Origin: Sipunculus nudus
Lineage: Eukaryota > Annelida > Sipuncula > Golfingiida > Sipunculidae
NCBI GenBank assembly: GCA_026874595.1
Contig: CM049317.1
Coordinates: 54,543,118-54,607,117 of the forward strand
DNA: 64,000 nt
Direction: 5' to 3'
Under the pieces are notes generated by a model. The model saw nothing but the letters and a program-made list of their open reading frames with translations, had not been told where the DNA came from and ran no database searches. Both the position numbers and the translations under genes were made by a program. This document shows positions 1 to 47,400 of this stretch, one piece after another. Position 1 is the stretch's first letter. Every line of letters begins with the position of its first letter.

Positions 1-1255
1 CGCTCGTTAGGCCACACTAAAATATGTTACCAACCACTAAATAAACAAGAAATTGTGCATGAATAGTTCATAACTAAATGAAGTGTCCATTGCACCTGAT
101 GAACATAAGCTGTTGAATCCCCCAGGTGGCAACAGTGTGGTACAGACAAGAGGCCCCCCCCCCCCCTTCCCAAATTTTGCAAGCTTTATTTTAAATTTTA
201 GATTATTTTTTAAAATGTATGGCTACATTTAAAATTCTTTAAAGTGAGTCCTGTTACAGTGCAGGAGTAAGTGTGCAGTAGTAGAATATTGTATATATAG
301 ATAATTAATGAGTCACTTAATTGATTATCAACAATATAAACATCAACAATATATACATCTGTATTATCATGAATGATTATTCATCAAATACTGATTATAT
401 GCATTTTCATTTGACTGATTATTTTTATTTTCATAACCTTAGGTTTACACTGATATTGTTTTTGTATATTTAACCAAAAATATAAAATATATAGTAAATT
501 TTAATTTTGAGTTTTAATTGAGTAATCCAAAAGAGGGGGAGGGGGGATTGTCCTACACCCAGCAATGATCTGGTTTGAAGATTATTCCTGCAGTCCTAAA
601 GACGCGTTCGACAGGGGTTGAAGTAGGCAAGAGAGGAAAGATAAGGGTTTCAGGGGGTTTCCCTTTTGCCTACTCATAGATACCTAGTTTATTAAGATGC
701 TGCAATAATCAGTGAGCCTTGGCGATGTGTAAACTTTGTCCTCATCATAAGAGTATGGTTTCCTTCATTGTATCAGGGTGGGTATCTGAAAATGTTACTA
801 TTATTATTTACCTGTTTCACGTAACTGAAAATCCTTAGTAATTTAACAAAATTCAAATTGCAACTGAATGCAGTTGCATAGTTTACTTTAAAAGAAACAC
901 TAACTCAGTATTACATGTACATTTCATTTTCTGCCTTGAATCAAATGTACTTCTGCACTATTGTCATCCAGTTTCATCTGGGAGGTGTGTCATGTTTATA
1001 ACATAAGGCAAACAAGGTTTTCATGGAGTGTTCCTTTCTGACTGGTGACCATATAATTGCAAGAAATATGTCACACACAGGAAATAAAAGTTGCAATTTT
1101 GGGTAGGAAATAAAGTCACAGAAGAAAGCCACAAGATTGGAAAGGAAATAGTCACAGATTTGTGTTTAAAAAGGTACAGTTTTAGTCACAAGTTTTAGTT
1201 GGGAAACAATCACCAGGTATGAGTTAACCTTTGGTGATCTGCCTGACTGGGTTCT
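1..1255. other. Intergenic, no gene seen
   Basis: AT-rich DNA downstream of DNPEP. A 15-base C run lies near 155-167. No exon, RNA gene or recognisable element was found. Confidence 0.5.
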
Positions 1256-1289
1256 GCCCCAGCTAACAGATGCTTATACACAAACATCA

Positions 1290-1425
1290 TCCGCATGCGG
1301 GCCCCTGCAGAAATCCAAAACTGCTTGATCAGCATGCGTGACCCGCGCGGGGGCCTGCATGTATGGAAAGGGGACTGAGATAACACGTGTTGGATTTTAT
1401 CCGCGCAGGGGCCCGCATGTATGGA
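1290..1425. repeat. GC-rich inverted repeat
   Basis: The left arm GCATGCGGGCCCCTGC with AAATCC is repeated in inverted form near 1392-1420 (GCGCAGGGGCCCGCATG preceded by GGATTT). A third related copy lies between them near 1340-1370. It resembles a small foldback element in otherwise AT-rich DNA. Confidence 0.5.
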
Positions 1426-1604
1426 AAGGCACCCTATAATTCCTGTGAAGGGCTAGCCATTTACTCAAGGAGCTTGTTAAAAGTGAATTATTACATATTT
1501 TGAGGTAAACCGGGATGATGGTCAAGGCTGATATTGGCATATGCCTTGTTATCCAGCACTTTGTTCATTGTCATTTCTTCACCTCCCACAAATGTTAAAC
1601 CACC

Positions 1605-1945
1605 TTCATAACATCATTGGTAGTGTTTAACACAGTCCACACAGCTTTTAAACACTGCAGTCATTCCATATCTTTGTTGCTGAAACTGCTGCTTAGTATA
1701 GCAAGATTTTCTAGGTTTTACCAGCAAGATTGGGAAAAAGAATTGTAAATGGACCGGTGAGACCCTGTGCATCAAACTTCTTTAAACCAGTGACATCCAA
1801 CCCTTGTTGGTCTGATTCTTGGCCCTGTGCCAGCCCAGGTGTGGAACAAAAAATAACTTGCTGAACAAAGCAGCGGTTAAAGCGAAGGAGATCTGGAACC
1901 TCTAAAGTGTATAACCACTGCACAAGGAGTGTCAACACAAATGGC
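1605..1945. mobile_element. Foldback MITE, family M (copy 1)
   Basis: The ends carry ACTGCAGTCATTCC at the left and ACCACTGCACAAGGAGTG at the right. The same organisation is seen at 35508-35707 and 52895-53075, where arms with AGATCTCCTCT and GTTACACTGCTG-like sequence face each other. No coding capacity. Confidence 0.5.
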
Positions 1946-2039
1946 AAAGGTCTCTCCTTTAAAATTTTGCGGATTTAGGGGAGAGGATTTGAGGCATATG
2001 TGGTTTTCTTTTATTCCCAGAACTGATTGAATAAAAAAA

Positions 2040-2388
2040 GGTCTGAAATTTATGTATTTATTAAATATGAAACATTTGTAAATTAAAGCCCTGTGCAATC
2101 TTGTAAAATAAATATGTTATATAATTTCTTCTTATACACAATTCCCTGGTTTCAAATATGTGAAAATCACAGCTGATCAAAAGAGCCTGTTACTACACAA
2201 TGATAAATTTGCTGAATTTACAAAAAGTTATCAGTTCTAAACCATCCAGTTCTTCACCTTACACAGATGTCATATTTGGCACTTGTGCCCTATGGCTTAT
2301 TGGTTTTAAACATTTTTCGTGCAAGTTTTCTGGAGTCTGCGTCCAAAATAACATGGCACAGTCTTGTCCATACTCCGGCATAGGGACA
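2040..2388 (-). other. DNPEP 3' UTR with candidate poly(A) signal
   Basis: The sequence downstream of the stop codon is AT-rich and non-coding. A minus-strand AATAAA sits at 2057-2062, about 330 nt past the stop, which is a plausible cleavage signal. Transcript evidence would be needed to fix the end. Confidence 0.45.
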
Positions 2389-37529
<35,141 letters not shown>

Positions 37530-37912
37530 GAATCGGAGGGTCAGAGTGAGTCAGCCTGTAAAAAGAATATTTTTATGTATACTGTAGAAGGTTTATTGTT
37601 TCTGAGGGTTTCAACTTACTCAAAGAGGAGGACATTTAATTAATTTATAGAAAATAATACCTTCATTAATAAGATACCACAACTGTACCTGCACCAGTGA
37701 AGAGAAATGTATTCTATGACCTCACAGCCATTTGTGCTGTCAGCATCAATATAAGCGTTCTTTTAATGTTACCCATAATTCAAAGATTAATAATTTAAAA
37801 AATATCAATTCGTCTGCATATCTGCCACTCTTGTATGAATAACTTCCACCTATTCCATGTTCAATTATCTATTCTTACAACTGTCAATATTCTGCGCACA
37901 TGTTTGGTGATG

Positions 37913-38186
37913 CAGGGCTCAACATTAACAGTTAACCGTTTGCCCTGGGCAAGTGAAAGTTCCAGAAAATAGCGGGAGGGCAACTAAAAGTCACCTCCTT
38001 CTTGCCTAACCGGGCATGTATGTTCTACATAAACATTTATCCAAAGGCCTTAAAAAGGATGTTTGTGTTCTTAAATACAATCAATGAATTTTGTAGGGCA
38101 AGTAAAAATTCATATAGGGAAGAAAAAGCTAGATGTTACTTGCCCAACTGGGCAAAGATTTTCAAAAGTTAATGTCGAGCCCTGTG
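37913..38186. mobile_element. 272-bp MITE with TIR CAGGGCTCRACATTAAC
   Basis: The left end CAGGGCTCAACATTAAC and inverted right end CAGGGCTCGACATTAAC are nearly identical. TGATG flanks both sides directly. The body repeats GGGCAAGT phrases and has no coding capacity. A truncated relative lies at 8518. Confidence 0.82.
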
Positions 38187-38251
38187 ATGGATAAAATACT
38201 AGTTATGTACATTGTGTAAGCTACTATATGGTGAATCATAACTAGAATATC

Positions 38252-39279
38252 AGCAGAAGCTGACTAAAGCCCTCAGCCAAAAGAACAGTGTTTAGAGGTG
38301 GTAACAGTAACAAGTACTAAATATCTGTTCTCACATGGATGTATATCCGTACATGTCTCAGTTATAAATTTAAAATGGAGAGGTATGCACCATGATTCAT
38401 AACAATCCACCAAATGCTTCCTGAAAAATAAGCTTCTAAGTTTTATTCTATTACAAGCTATGTGACCTTGAAAAGTAGGTCAAGGTCACCCATCTTCGAA
38501 CTTGACCGAGATTTTGTCGATATACATCTTCACCAAAAAAATAAAATTCCTATTGTGAATCCTTTTAGAGATATCCTGCTCACAAGGCCAAAGTTGAAAA
38601 AATTTAAGAAAAATTCATTAAAAATCAGAAATTGTAGGTGGCTCCCCCAAACTTGTGCAGCAGTTACAGACCATCAGTCCCTATGACCATAGTAAGTATT
38701 GTGAAAATCTACCAAATGGTTCCTGAGAAATAAGCTTCTAAATGTTTTTTCTATAATCAGCTCTAAAACGTAGAAAAATAGGTCAAGGTCACCCATCCTC
38801 GAACTTGACCGAGATTTTGTCAATATACATCTTCGACAAAAAAATAAAATTCCTACATTGAATCCTTTTAGAGTTATCCCGCTCACAAGCCCAAAGTTGA
38901 AAAATAAGATAAAAATTCATTAAAAATCAGAAATTGTAGGTGGCGCCACCAAACTTGTGCAGCAGATACAGACTATCAGTCCCAATAATCATAGTAAGTT
39001 TTGTGAAAATCCACAAAATGGTTCCTGAGTAATAAGCATCTAAGTGTTTTTCTATAATCAGCTCTAAAATGTAGAAAAATAGGTCAAGGTCACCCATCTT
39101 CGAACTTAACCGAGATTTTGTCGATATACATCTTTACCGAGGAAATAAAATTCTGATGGTGAATCCTTTTCAAGATATCTTGCTCACAAGGTAAAAGTTA
39201 ACGGACGCTGGACGGACGGACGGACGGACAGCTTGGGTGACGACAATAGCCCATCAGCCTAAGGGCTGAGGGCTAAAAA
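38252..39279 (+). mobile_element. Rolling-circle-like element, family B
   Basis: The 5' end contains CTAAAGCCCTCAGCC and the 3' end AATAGCCCATCAGCCTAAG, then GGCTGAGGGCTAAAAA; GCCCTCAGCC and GGCTGAGGGC are inverse complements. Between them are about three ~302-bp units with AGGTCAAGGTCACCCATC and CTTGACCGAGATTTTGT, one with GGTGGCGCCACC (about 38939). A (GGAC)n tract precedes the 3' hairpin. Same design as family A but different bases. Confidence 0.75.
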
Positions 39280-41587
39280 TGAAACCCTTGTGAAACAATG
39301 AAAAATTGAAAATCACAAATAATTAAGAAAGTAAAATTGAATAACAACATCTTTATACAACTGTGTTATGAATAGTCATTTCTTATTTCTGATTTGATGC
39401 AGATCTATAGCAGCGTTAAGTCTTAATTTAAGAACTGAGAATTATGAATCTTTATGCCATGACAGTCACATGATTTGGCCACTCAACGATCATTATAATA
39501 ATGTAAAATATAATGAGAGTACAGGATATTTGTAACCTGGTTACTTTAATAGATTTGGCCTTTTCAGATTAGAAATGATGAAATACTTTACTTTTTAATG
39601 GAGTGTTGCATTTGTTGCACTTCTCCCTGATCTGGAATCCATTTTGCTCTTAATGGATACATGGCAATGATAAAATAATTTTAGTGTTATTATACGTCAA
39701 TGAAGGGGGAATGCAATTAAAATATAAAGTTTAAAGTTTAAACTGGGAAAAAAACTAACAGGGCTTTATTGAATAATGTTATATCTATAGCTTGTTCCAG
39801 TACCCCTGTCCAACTATTTTTTCGAAAGAAAGCCAAATTTTTTGCCCCTAGGACAGGAAGAGGAAAATGCCTAATTAACTATCGTAGAAATAACAACCTA
39901 TCTCATGTAATTTCACGTAAAAAATTCAAAACCAATTTATGAGTAACTAGTCTAATCTGTAGCGACATCTTGCCATCAATATATGAAATGGGCCTGGCAG
40001 AGAACAATGATGACATCATAATAGACGTAATGAGGTGCCCATATTTATGTGACCAATAATCAAGAGCTGCTGACCCCTGTTTACAATAAGACTTGTGTTA
40101 TCATCTTGCACCCCTTCACTGTTATGTCAAATTACTTCATATCCGTGTCCAAGGAAGATGAACAATTACCACTTGTTGGGGAAGCCATGAACCACGCTTA
40201 CATATGAGACAAGTCAACCAGGCCATTAAGTGAATAATATTTATATTGTAAGCAGGTAGATGAGAGGGGATGCGAGAGAGGGGATGTTTCATATTAATTT
40301 GCAAAGACCATACAGATTTGGTGACCACACATTACTATACTGTCTATCTAATACTTACAAAAGGAATCCGCTGCACCTTTATCTTAAATGTTCTCTGAAA
40401 CTGCATTGCGTATGACACTGTACCATACCTCATTTTAAAAGTTTTTATTCCCGCAGTGACATAGGCAATATAGGAATAAATAATTTTTAATGTACATATA
40501 ATTTTGAGTGATTTTTCTGTTTTTACTGACTTGCACGGAAGTTAAACCTAGCAGTCTTCGGCAATGACCAGAAAGCACGCATTGTGGTAACTCTATGTCA
40601 TAGACAATTAAGGACTATTGTTTATATGAATCTTGCTTTCAGGGATTTGAGCATGTCTGGCCTTACATTCGACTCAGGCTCTCACCCACATGTGGGATCA
40701 GTAAAAGTGAAAAACACATGTTTCCCGCTTTATGAAATTGAGAGTTCAACCCAGGAGGATTAATGAAAAAACTTTAAAACAAGGTCCCAATTTCAGGAAC
40801 AGGGGTGGGGTTAGGTGGAATGGTGGCGGGGGTTTCAGGCCTCAAAATTTGTCTGGTAAGATAAAAAATTGTTGTGGAGGCTGAAAATGGGAAATGTGCA
40901 TTGAGTCTGCATGGAGTCTCGTTGGGTTCGCTTCTGCTACTTACGTAGTATGCATATTTATGTGTCTTTCTTCAGTTTCCTTGCAATGTACATGTAATTA
41001 ATCTACATGTGTTCTTCACATCAACCTAATCCCAAATGTCCATGATTGAATCCAGTCAAATATCATGGAAAACCTATATGCCCCCCCCCCCCCCCCCCCA
41101 TACCCCTCCCCCGCCCAGTCTCATTCAGGTTCGCAATTTAAATATCATCACAGACTAGGTCTTCAAGATAAAGATATCGGGGTATGAATTTCTTGACACA
41201 AGCACAGCACCACAAAGTAAATGTAAAAAATTTTTATACATATCTTATTAAGATTGTATCCCCATGAAAACCTGTATTTTCTTAACTTTAGAAAAAAAAT
41301 GAGCCAACATTCCACATCTCAGTTGATATATCTCCCCAACCCCAGTAAAAAGCCTGGTATACCGGGTTTATCAGCTAGTTGTATATAACACTGACTGGGC
41401 ATACTGAGGGCTGTACTGTACTGTAGTGAGGCTGAGCCGACAAATGTCGTGAAACAAAAAATATGAATAATATGTAAAAATTAGGTTAAAATTACATTTA
41501 ATGCCTTAAATGATACTTGTCGACTATTATGACGATGTAAATTTACAAAAGTTTAGATCATGGGGGCAGTACATGCAAAACTGATCG
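39280..41587. other. Upstream of DNPEP coding exon 1, nothing recognised
   Basis: AT-rich non-coding DNA with a poly-C run at about 41082-41099. A possible 5' UTR intron of DNPEP. No element boundaries were recognised. Confidence 0.4.
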
Positions 41588-41593
41588 ATTTAC

Positions 41594-41650
41594 CTTCAGG
41601 CCCAGGAACAAAGTCTGCAGAATGACACGGACGCCTGTACCGGGCAACCA
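41594..41650 (-). other. Candidate non-coding first exon of DNPEP
   Basis: An acceptor before the DNPEP start exon requires an upstream exon. On the minus strand, a GC-richer stretch with CpGs ends at CTGAAG followed by GTAAAT, a reasonable donor, and lies just downstream of CpG-containing promoter-like DNA. This is inferred from context; other donors in 37.6-42 kb could serve. Confidence 0.25.
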
Positions 41651-41689
41651 TAAAGTGAGCGATAATAAAGACTTATTGGGCTAACCGGT

Positions 41690-41760
41690 TTATAGCGCCA
41701 TCTATCGTTCGTTAACCATCTTATTCCCGCGCACGCCACGTGGTGGCGCTTCAAGCATTT
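41690..41760 (-). promoter_or_regulatory. Candidate DNPEP promoter segment with E-box
   Basis: A CpG-containing block holds the palindrome CCACGTGG (41736-41743) and, nearby, CCATCTT, a YY1-like core on one strand. It sits where a promoter for the minus-strand gene would be expected. No TATA box is evident. Confidence 0.3.
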
Positions 41761-41984
41761 CAAGTTCCATCTGCACGAAATCTCTGCTTCTCCCTTGTAC
41801 ATGCATTCCGCCTCTACAGGGATTAGCTTATATGCTCGGATGGTGAATAACGTATGCGCTGTGCAGTAAGAAAAAGATAACAGCAGTAGAAAGGAGAGAA
41901 TAATTGATACAAAGTTAGCCCTGACAATTTGACACTTGATCAGGCCTTCTAAAACAACATGACACTCGGGCCTTCTTAAACAAT

Positions 41985-42530
41985 AAGACACCCAGGCCTA
42001 AAATTACTGATAGGGACCTGTGAGTCATGATGCAAGTCATAAACAGAACACCCGTTCTAAGGATCGGATCAAAATATTTGCTGTGTGGTAGTTTTTTGAC
42101 ATCAGAAGCTTATATGTTCGTCTCAGGTCATGTTATTGGCTAAATAATGAAGAAAAATGTTGTTATACAGAATTAATTACATAACTCACATCCTTTCTAC
42201 CCTATAGCATCGTTTCATACAAAGCTGTCAAGCCATTACGACGGACCCAGAGACAAACTTTAAGAGTTAAACCAGCCTCGTTATTAATAACTTCTGTATT
42301 ATTATACGTGAGTCAACCGTGAATTTTATATCAATTATTTTTCCAGTCAGAGTAACGTACGTCACTTTATGTTTTTTTCGGAAAAAAAGACAGTTCGACA
42401 AGCAGGTGGAAATGAAAAAGCACTGTCGGAAATGGCGAACGTGCACATCTGGATGTACTAGAATTGATGCGGACCCAATATAGCTCGTACTGCCACTCCA
42501 ACATCTTCAGTTAATTAAAATTCGAGCGTA
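41985..42530 (+). repeat. Dispersed duplication, promoter-side copy (CpG-retaining)
   Basis: About 540 bp is colinear with 55225-55740 in a NEMP intron: ACTGATAGGG, TGAGTCATGATGCAAGTCAT, AAAATATTTGCTGTGTGG and GCCTCGTTATTAATAAC occur in the same order. This copy keeps CpGs at many positions where the other has TpG or CpA. Confidence 0.85.
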
Positions 42531-42745
42531 GAAGACTGGGCTGTAGTGCGAGATAGGAATGACTGCTGTATGTAGGTCTAGCTAGGCCTCACTTGGTGGG
42601 AGGAATGCCAGTGGGTGCAAATGTCTTGTGGTTCTTGATACTGGTATGAGAGCATCATGAACATCATCACTAGGCGAATGTCTCTTATATGCTGCAGGAG
42701 GCTTCGCTATTCCAAGGCCATAGGAGCGTCAATATAGGGGGTCAA

Positions 42746-42796
42746 GGGGGGGGGGGGGTAAATATATGTATGTGTGTGTGTGTGTGTGTGTGTGCG
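42746..42796. repeat. Poly-G run and (TG)n microsatellite
   Basis: Eleven or more G at about 42747, then a (TG)n run at about 42770-42794, just outside the GC-rich foldback element. Confidence 0.9.
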
Positions 42797-42874
42797 AGTC
42801 ATCCCCCACCCTGGAAAGATAAACTGACGCCACTGCAAGGTCTCTTTACTATAGCATAGCTGTGACACTGGATT

Positions 42875-43175
42875 GCTGGCGGCCGATATGGTCGATTTGA
42901 GGCCGGCGGCCGATATCATCGGCGGCCGAAATCGTCGGACCTATACCGGGTTTAGGGACATATCGGCCGCCATCGACATGGGCCGCCGGCCTCAAATGGA
43001 CCATGTCGGCCGCCGGCGCCCAGCGGGAGGCAATATCGGCCGCCAGCTGCAATAGCCCACAAGCCCGTATTAACTCTGTCAAGTCAACCATATCGGCCGC
43101 GAAAAGAACTAGGCCACCATATCGGCCGCTGCCTCTTCATCATACGTTTCATTGGATAATCTATAGTCTTTCTTT

Positions 43176-43222
<47 letters not shown>

Positions 43223-44137
43223 GTTGTATATATAATGTATGCAATTAAATAAACATATAAAATGCAAAAATAAATTAATAAACTAAATCACCGACTCATC
43301 TTCCAAATAAATTATTTTGAAATACTTGTTTTAATATTTCACAGGGATTTCGGATATATGCAACATTCTCTCTCTCTAGTGAGGCGGCTAATGAAAAAAT
43401 TGTTCAAATTGTGATAAAAGTACCAAATTTGGTACAGTTGTAGAAACTTTTCAGAAATAGCTCCACGAAATATTCATGGTATTTCAGGGGTGGATCCTGC
43501 AATTACTTTAGGGTTACCGATGAATAAATTAAATAATTGATAAATAATGCCTAATCTAAAACTGTTCGATCAAGGCCTTTATTTTGCAGCACATGGAATA
43601 GAGAAGTTTGCTGATGCTTAAACTCTACTTTCAAGAGAAGTTAATTTAGTTTAACAAGCGACCAGATTAATGGAGCAGGATGTATTTATATATATCATTT
43701 ATTGTGCAGAACTAACGCGATTTAGCACGCCTTTTTAATTTTGTTAACATGTATATATCGCAATCATTTCGTTTACAAAATGCTCGTAGTCACACTGAAT
43801 AAAAAAAGCTTTCAATTCATATAAAATATTGAATGAAAATTGATATGTACAGAGAGAGAGAGAGAGGGAGAGAGACTATAAATTATGCAACGTAAAGTCC
43901 ACAAATTGTGTACTATTCCTACAGGTTTATGCACTAAGCAGCCTAATGAAGAGGCGGCGGCCGATATGGTGGCCTAGTTCTTTCCGCGGCCGATATGGTT
44001 GACTTGATAGAGTTAATACAGGGTTGTGGGCCATTGCAGCGCGGCCGATATTGCCTCCCGCTCGGCGCCGGCGGCCGACATGGTCCATTTGAGGCCGGCA
44101 GCCGATGTCGACGGCGGCCGATATGTCCCTATACCTA
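42875..44137. mobile_element. GC-rich foldback element with CGGCCG subrepeats
   Basis: The left arm (about 42950-43235) and right arm (about 43850-44137) are inverted copies, roughly 90% alike by eye over ~185 bp, including ATATCGGCCGCC subrepeats, CAAATGGACCATGTCGG and AACTCTGTCAAGTCAACC. Each arm ends inward with a (CT)n or (AG)n tract. The ~600-bp loop is AT-rich and non-coding. Left of the left arm three more CGGCCGAT subrepeats occur. It sits between the two divergent genes, immediately before the NEMP promoter. Confidence 0.8.
43175..43220. repeat. (CT)n microsatellite
   Basis: Pure CT run at the inner end of the foldback's left arm, mirrored by the (AG)n run at about 43851-43876 on the right arm. 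Confidence 0.95.
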
Positions 44138-44315
44138 TGAAAATAGTAGACACATTCGCCGGCAGATGGCAATGTAGGGCGTTTTGAGTTCACAACACAA
44201 CGCACGTGTTGTTGAACCCGTTACCTTGACCTTTAGCGGTGAGCGGTAACTATCGACATCAAACTTACATCATTTTTTTCACATATAAGTACGAAAGAAT
44301 TTTTAAGAAGAGGAA
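44138..44315 (+). promoter_or_regulatory. Candidate promoter/5' UTR of the NEMP-like gene
   Basis: About 180 bp separate the end of the GC-rich foldback element from the NEMP start codon. The stretch contains CACGTG at 44203-44208 and retains several CpGs. The transcription start cannot be read directly. Both candidate divergent promoters carry a CACGTG box. Confidence 0.35.
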
Positions 44316-44403
44316 ATGGACAGCATCAGAAGCCTACAAAAGACTCTGTTGTGGTTACTGTCAGTGTTTATGATAATCAAGCTTGCCATTGGAGCACAGC
44401 GAG
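44316..44403 (+). CDS. NEMP1: NEMP exon 1 (signal peptide), GC donor
   Basis: Encodes MDSIRSLQKTLLWLLSVFMI, then IKLAIGAQR: a short basic start, a hydrophobic core and a small-residue end, typical of a signal peptide. The exon ends in phase 1 at CGAG followed by GCAAGT. That fits the GC-AG intron class consensus AG/GCAAGT, and no suitable GT donor is nearby. Confidence 0.8.
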
Positions 44404-47400
44404 GCAAGTATTTATATTCCTTAATTATCGCTCAAATTTTGCCGGTTGCTGACTGATCGTCAGACGTCAGTATGACGGATGATCAAAAGTGGTCTTATGG
44501 TAGTCTCGATAAAGATTGAAGTGACTAGGCCACTTCAGTCTTTGTAAAAGCATTCATCAGAGCGTGTTCAGCGTTGGGTCTACATTCTGGAACATTAAAA
44601 TATATAAATAAATTGCCTCTTCTTACTCCCTCATTTTTTACCTCTTTACACGACTTTAGTTACTACTTTACTAACTCTTTAGACCAAGTGTTCCTCCAGA
44701 TGTCCCAATATTCATTTAACCCATTCTCACATCAGTTACAAGAGAATACAAGAAGTCGCCTTGGTGGAGAATCAAACCTACAATCTCTAGATAAGGTGCC
44801 CTATACGTTTCTGAGCCTAAATACAAGTTAGGGGGGTTTTGCCATTTTTAGTTCATTTATAGCTGAGAGTGAAACGTCATCTATCGCGCAAATGCCATGG
44901 GGATAATGCCCATAAAATGCGGAACCATTTTGTATTTGCTCAGGCGGAAAACCCAGGTTCCCTGTACCCTATTTTTATTAAATAATAGTTCAAATTTTGC
45001 TCTCTGTTTGTTCCCGCTCCATCAACCTCTTTTGGCATTAGGACTATTTTATTCAGAAAAATGCATACAAGCCCAGTGAGGAGTGTCAAGAGCAAATGGT
45101 GCTTAGTTAGTTGTCAGTTAGTTGTCAATCAAATTAAATGTAACAACATTGGCCCTGGACACTCCTAGCTGGGCTGGTATGCATTTTTCTGAATGCATAC
45201 AGGGCAAGATAAAATAGTCCTAATTTCATAAGAGGTCAATGGAGTAGGAACAAAGTGGGAGCGAAATTCGACCTATTATTTAATAAGAGTACCCGGACCC
45301 TCCTCCTGTAAAATAATGAATTCCAGGTATAAACAAAACAAGTACTAGAATTTCTCAGAAAAACCTGATTAATGAGCCATTGTAAGGAAAGAACAATTTA
45401 TGCAACACCCATTTCGACCTAGCAGACATGTAGACCAATTTTAAACAAGTGCCCATTCACTTTCTGAGGAGCAAAATATGCGTCTTGCAAAATTTATTTG
45501 TTCCTATTGTGTTTGAGTACACTCTCTGTGCTTTATATTGCTGTATAATCTCATTTTTGACCATTACTGGTACTCAATATTAGCAGGGGGTTTTGGGGTG
45601 GCATCCCCAAACTGATACACATTATTATATGCACCAGTTTTCACATTGGAGAATCAGCCCCTGTAGCACAGTGACCTCTGGTGGGCATTGGTGGTATTTT
45701 TCAGTCAGAACAGTTTGAATAGGCTTAAATATTTTGGCTTACCTCTCGCTTGCAACTTGCCTTCATGGCACTGTGCCATTGGCACAGTTGGTTTAGCAGA
45801 TGGCTTCTGAGCATGCAGTCAATGCTTAGAATTCCGTTCTGTTATCATGTCTTTGAATGTTATTCTCAAAGTACTGATTATTTACATAATTCCTTCAGAT
45901 AATAAACAAAGATCGGATCATTTCTGTAAATCATGAATGAAGTGAACAATCTTATAAATTCTTGTTATAGCTCACCAAGCAGTTCAATGAAAACTTTTTA
46001 TTATGAAAAATAAACATATTTAAGGTAAACACGCACTTTTAGGGTGAAGCAGTCCACAGTTTACAACCACCCTGTGGCCCTGCTTAGTGTGAAAAGGCTT
46101 TACTATGCATGCATAGTCAGAAGGCTGAATAATGGAAGATAGCCGTCAGTCAACAAATGGATAGTCAAACAGTGAATTTTGGAAGAATTAAGCTGAGTAA
46201 ATAGCATTGTTTTGTCTAAAACTGTTGAAATAAACATCCTTAAACCATTTGTGAACATAATTAATCTGCATTGGCAATTATCTTGTGTGTTTTCTGTAAT
46301 TATCTTTCGAGGGAGCTTTCCCTCTAATGGCCTCTATTCTGTGCAACAAGTTTCAATGACGTAAATGTAATGCAAAGTTAGATTCTATGCAAGTCTTCTG
46401 GTTAAGCAAACCTGATTCCTTTTCTTATATATGATCATATAAAACTCTTGCCTATACAAATTTTATTAAATAGATCATATAGAGTTTGCATAACTGAACC
46501 AAATTGATTGAAGAAAACATTTTTTTTCAATATTTTTCCACACAAAAATAAGTTTGCATAATTAGATTTTATTTTAAAAACCATCGGCACAGCGTATGAG
46601 GGTGATGAGCTCTGTCAACTCTAAAGTGACATCAGCCACCAGAAAATTCCTGATACTAAAAATGGATTGCATTTGACATCCAGGGCCACATTATGAGTCA
46701 TGAAAACTGAAGGAAGTTCACATCTTAAACTGCCAGCATTAGAAATTATATTGCTGGAAGTGTAGCCATTTCCAAAATTGAAGTGATATTTGAAATGACT
46801 TACACACCCAGGTAAAGACCCACATTTGTCTATTATGAGCTTATTAAGCCAAAAATAAAAAGGTTTAGTTCTCAGGCACTTTTTCAGAAATCAGATATTT
46901 AATTTTTTTGTATGTTTTGATAAAAATTTCTAAATTAAGGAAAAGCCTAAAAATAACACATTTTTTTGCTAATCAGGTAAAAGGAGTACATAACACAGGA
47001 AATTTTATTAAAATTGTATTTTTTTATCTCTTGGAAGATGTAAATCAAAATAAAAATTTTTGATGCGGGGTTAAAATTGACAAAGGCGCTGCATGAGAAC
47101 CATACCTTTTATTTTTTTGGCCTTATATGATCTATTTAAAAATCTTGTATCCTAGCACACACACCATCATTATATATTGAGTGCTTTTAAGCTTCACTGG
47201 GAGGCTTACTACATAGCCTAGGTTTATTTATGTCTAGTTGTGAAATGCCATCTACTGAACAAAAATAGTACTACAGTATAATGTCATTTATCTGAACATC
47301 TTAGGCTGGGGAAAAGATATTGTTCAGATAAACAAATGTTCGGATTAATGGTTATGTGTAAATTTCTAACACTGCTTTCTTATCATTAACCTGGTATTGC

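Noticed and set aside
42849-44205. GC-rich open frames with repeated ISAA or GRRPQMDHVGRR motifs on both strands
   Set aside because: Products of the inverted CGGCCG-rich arms; identical frames appear mirrored in the second arm.
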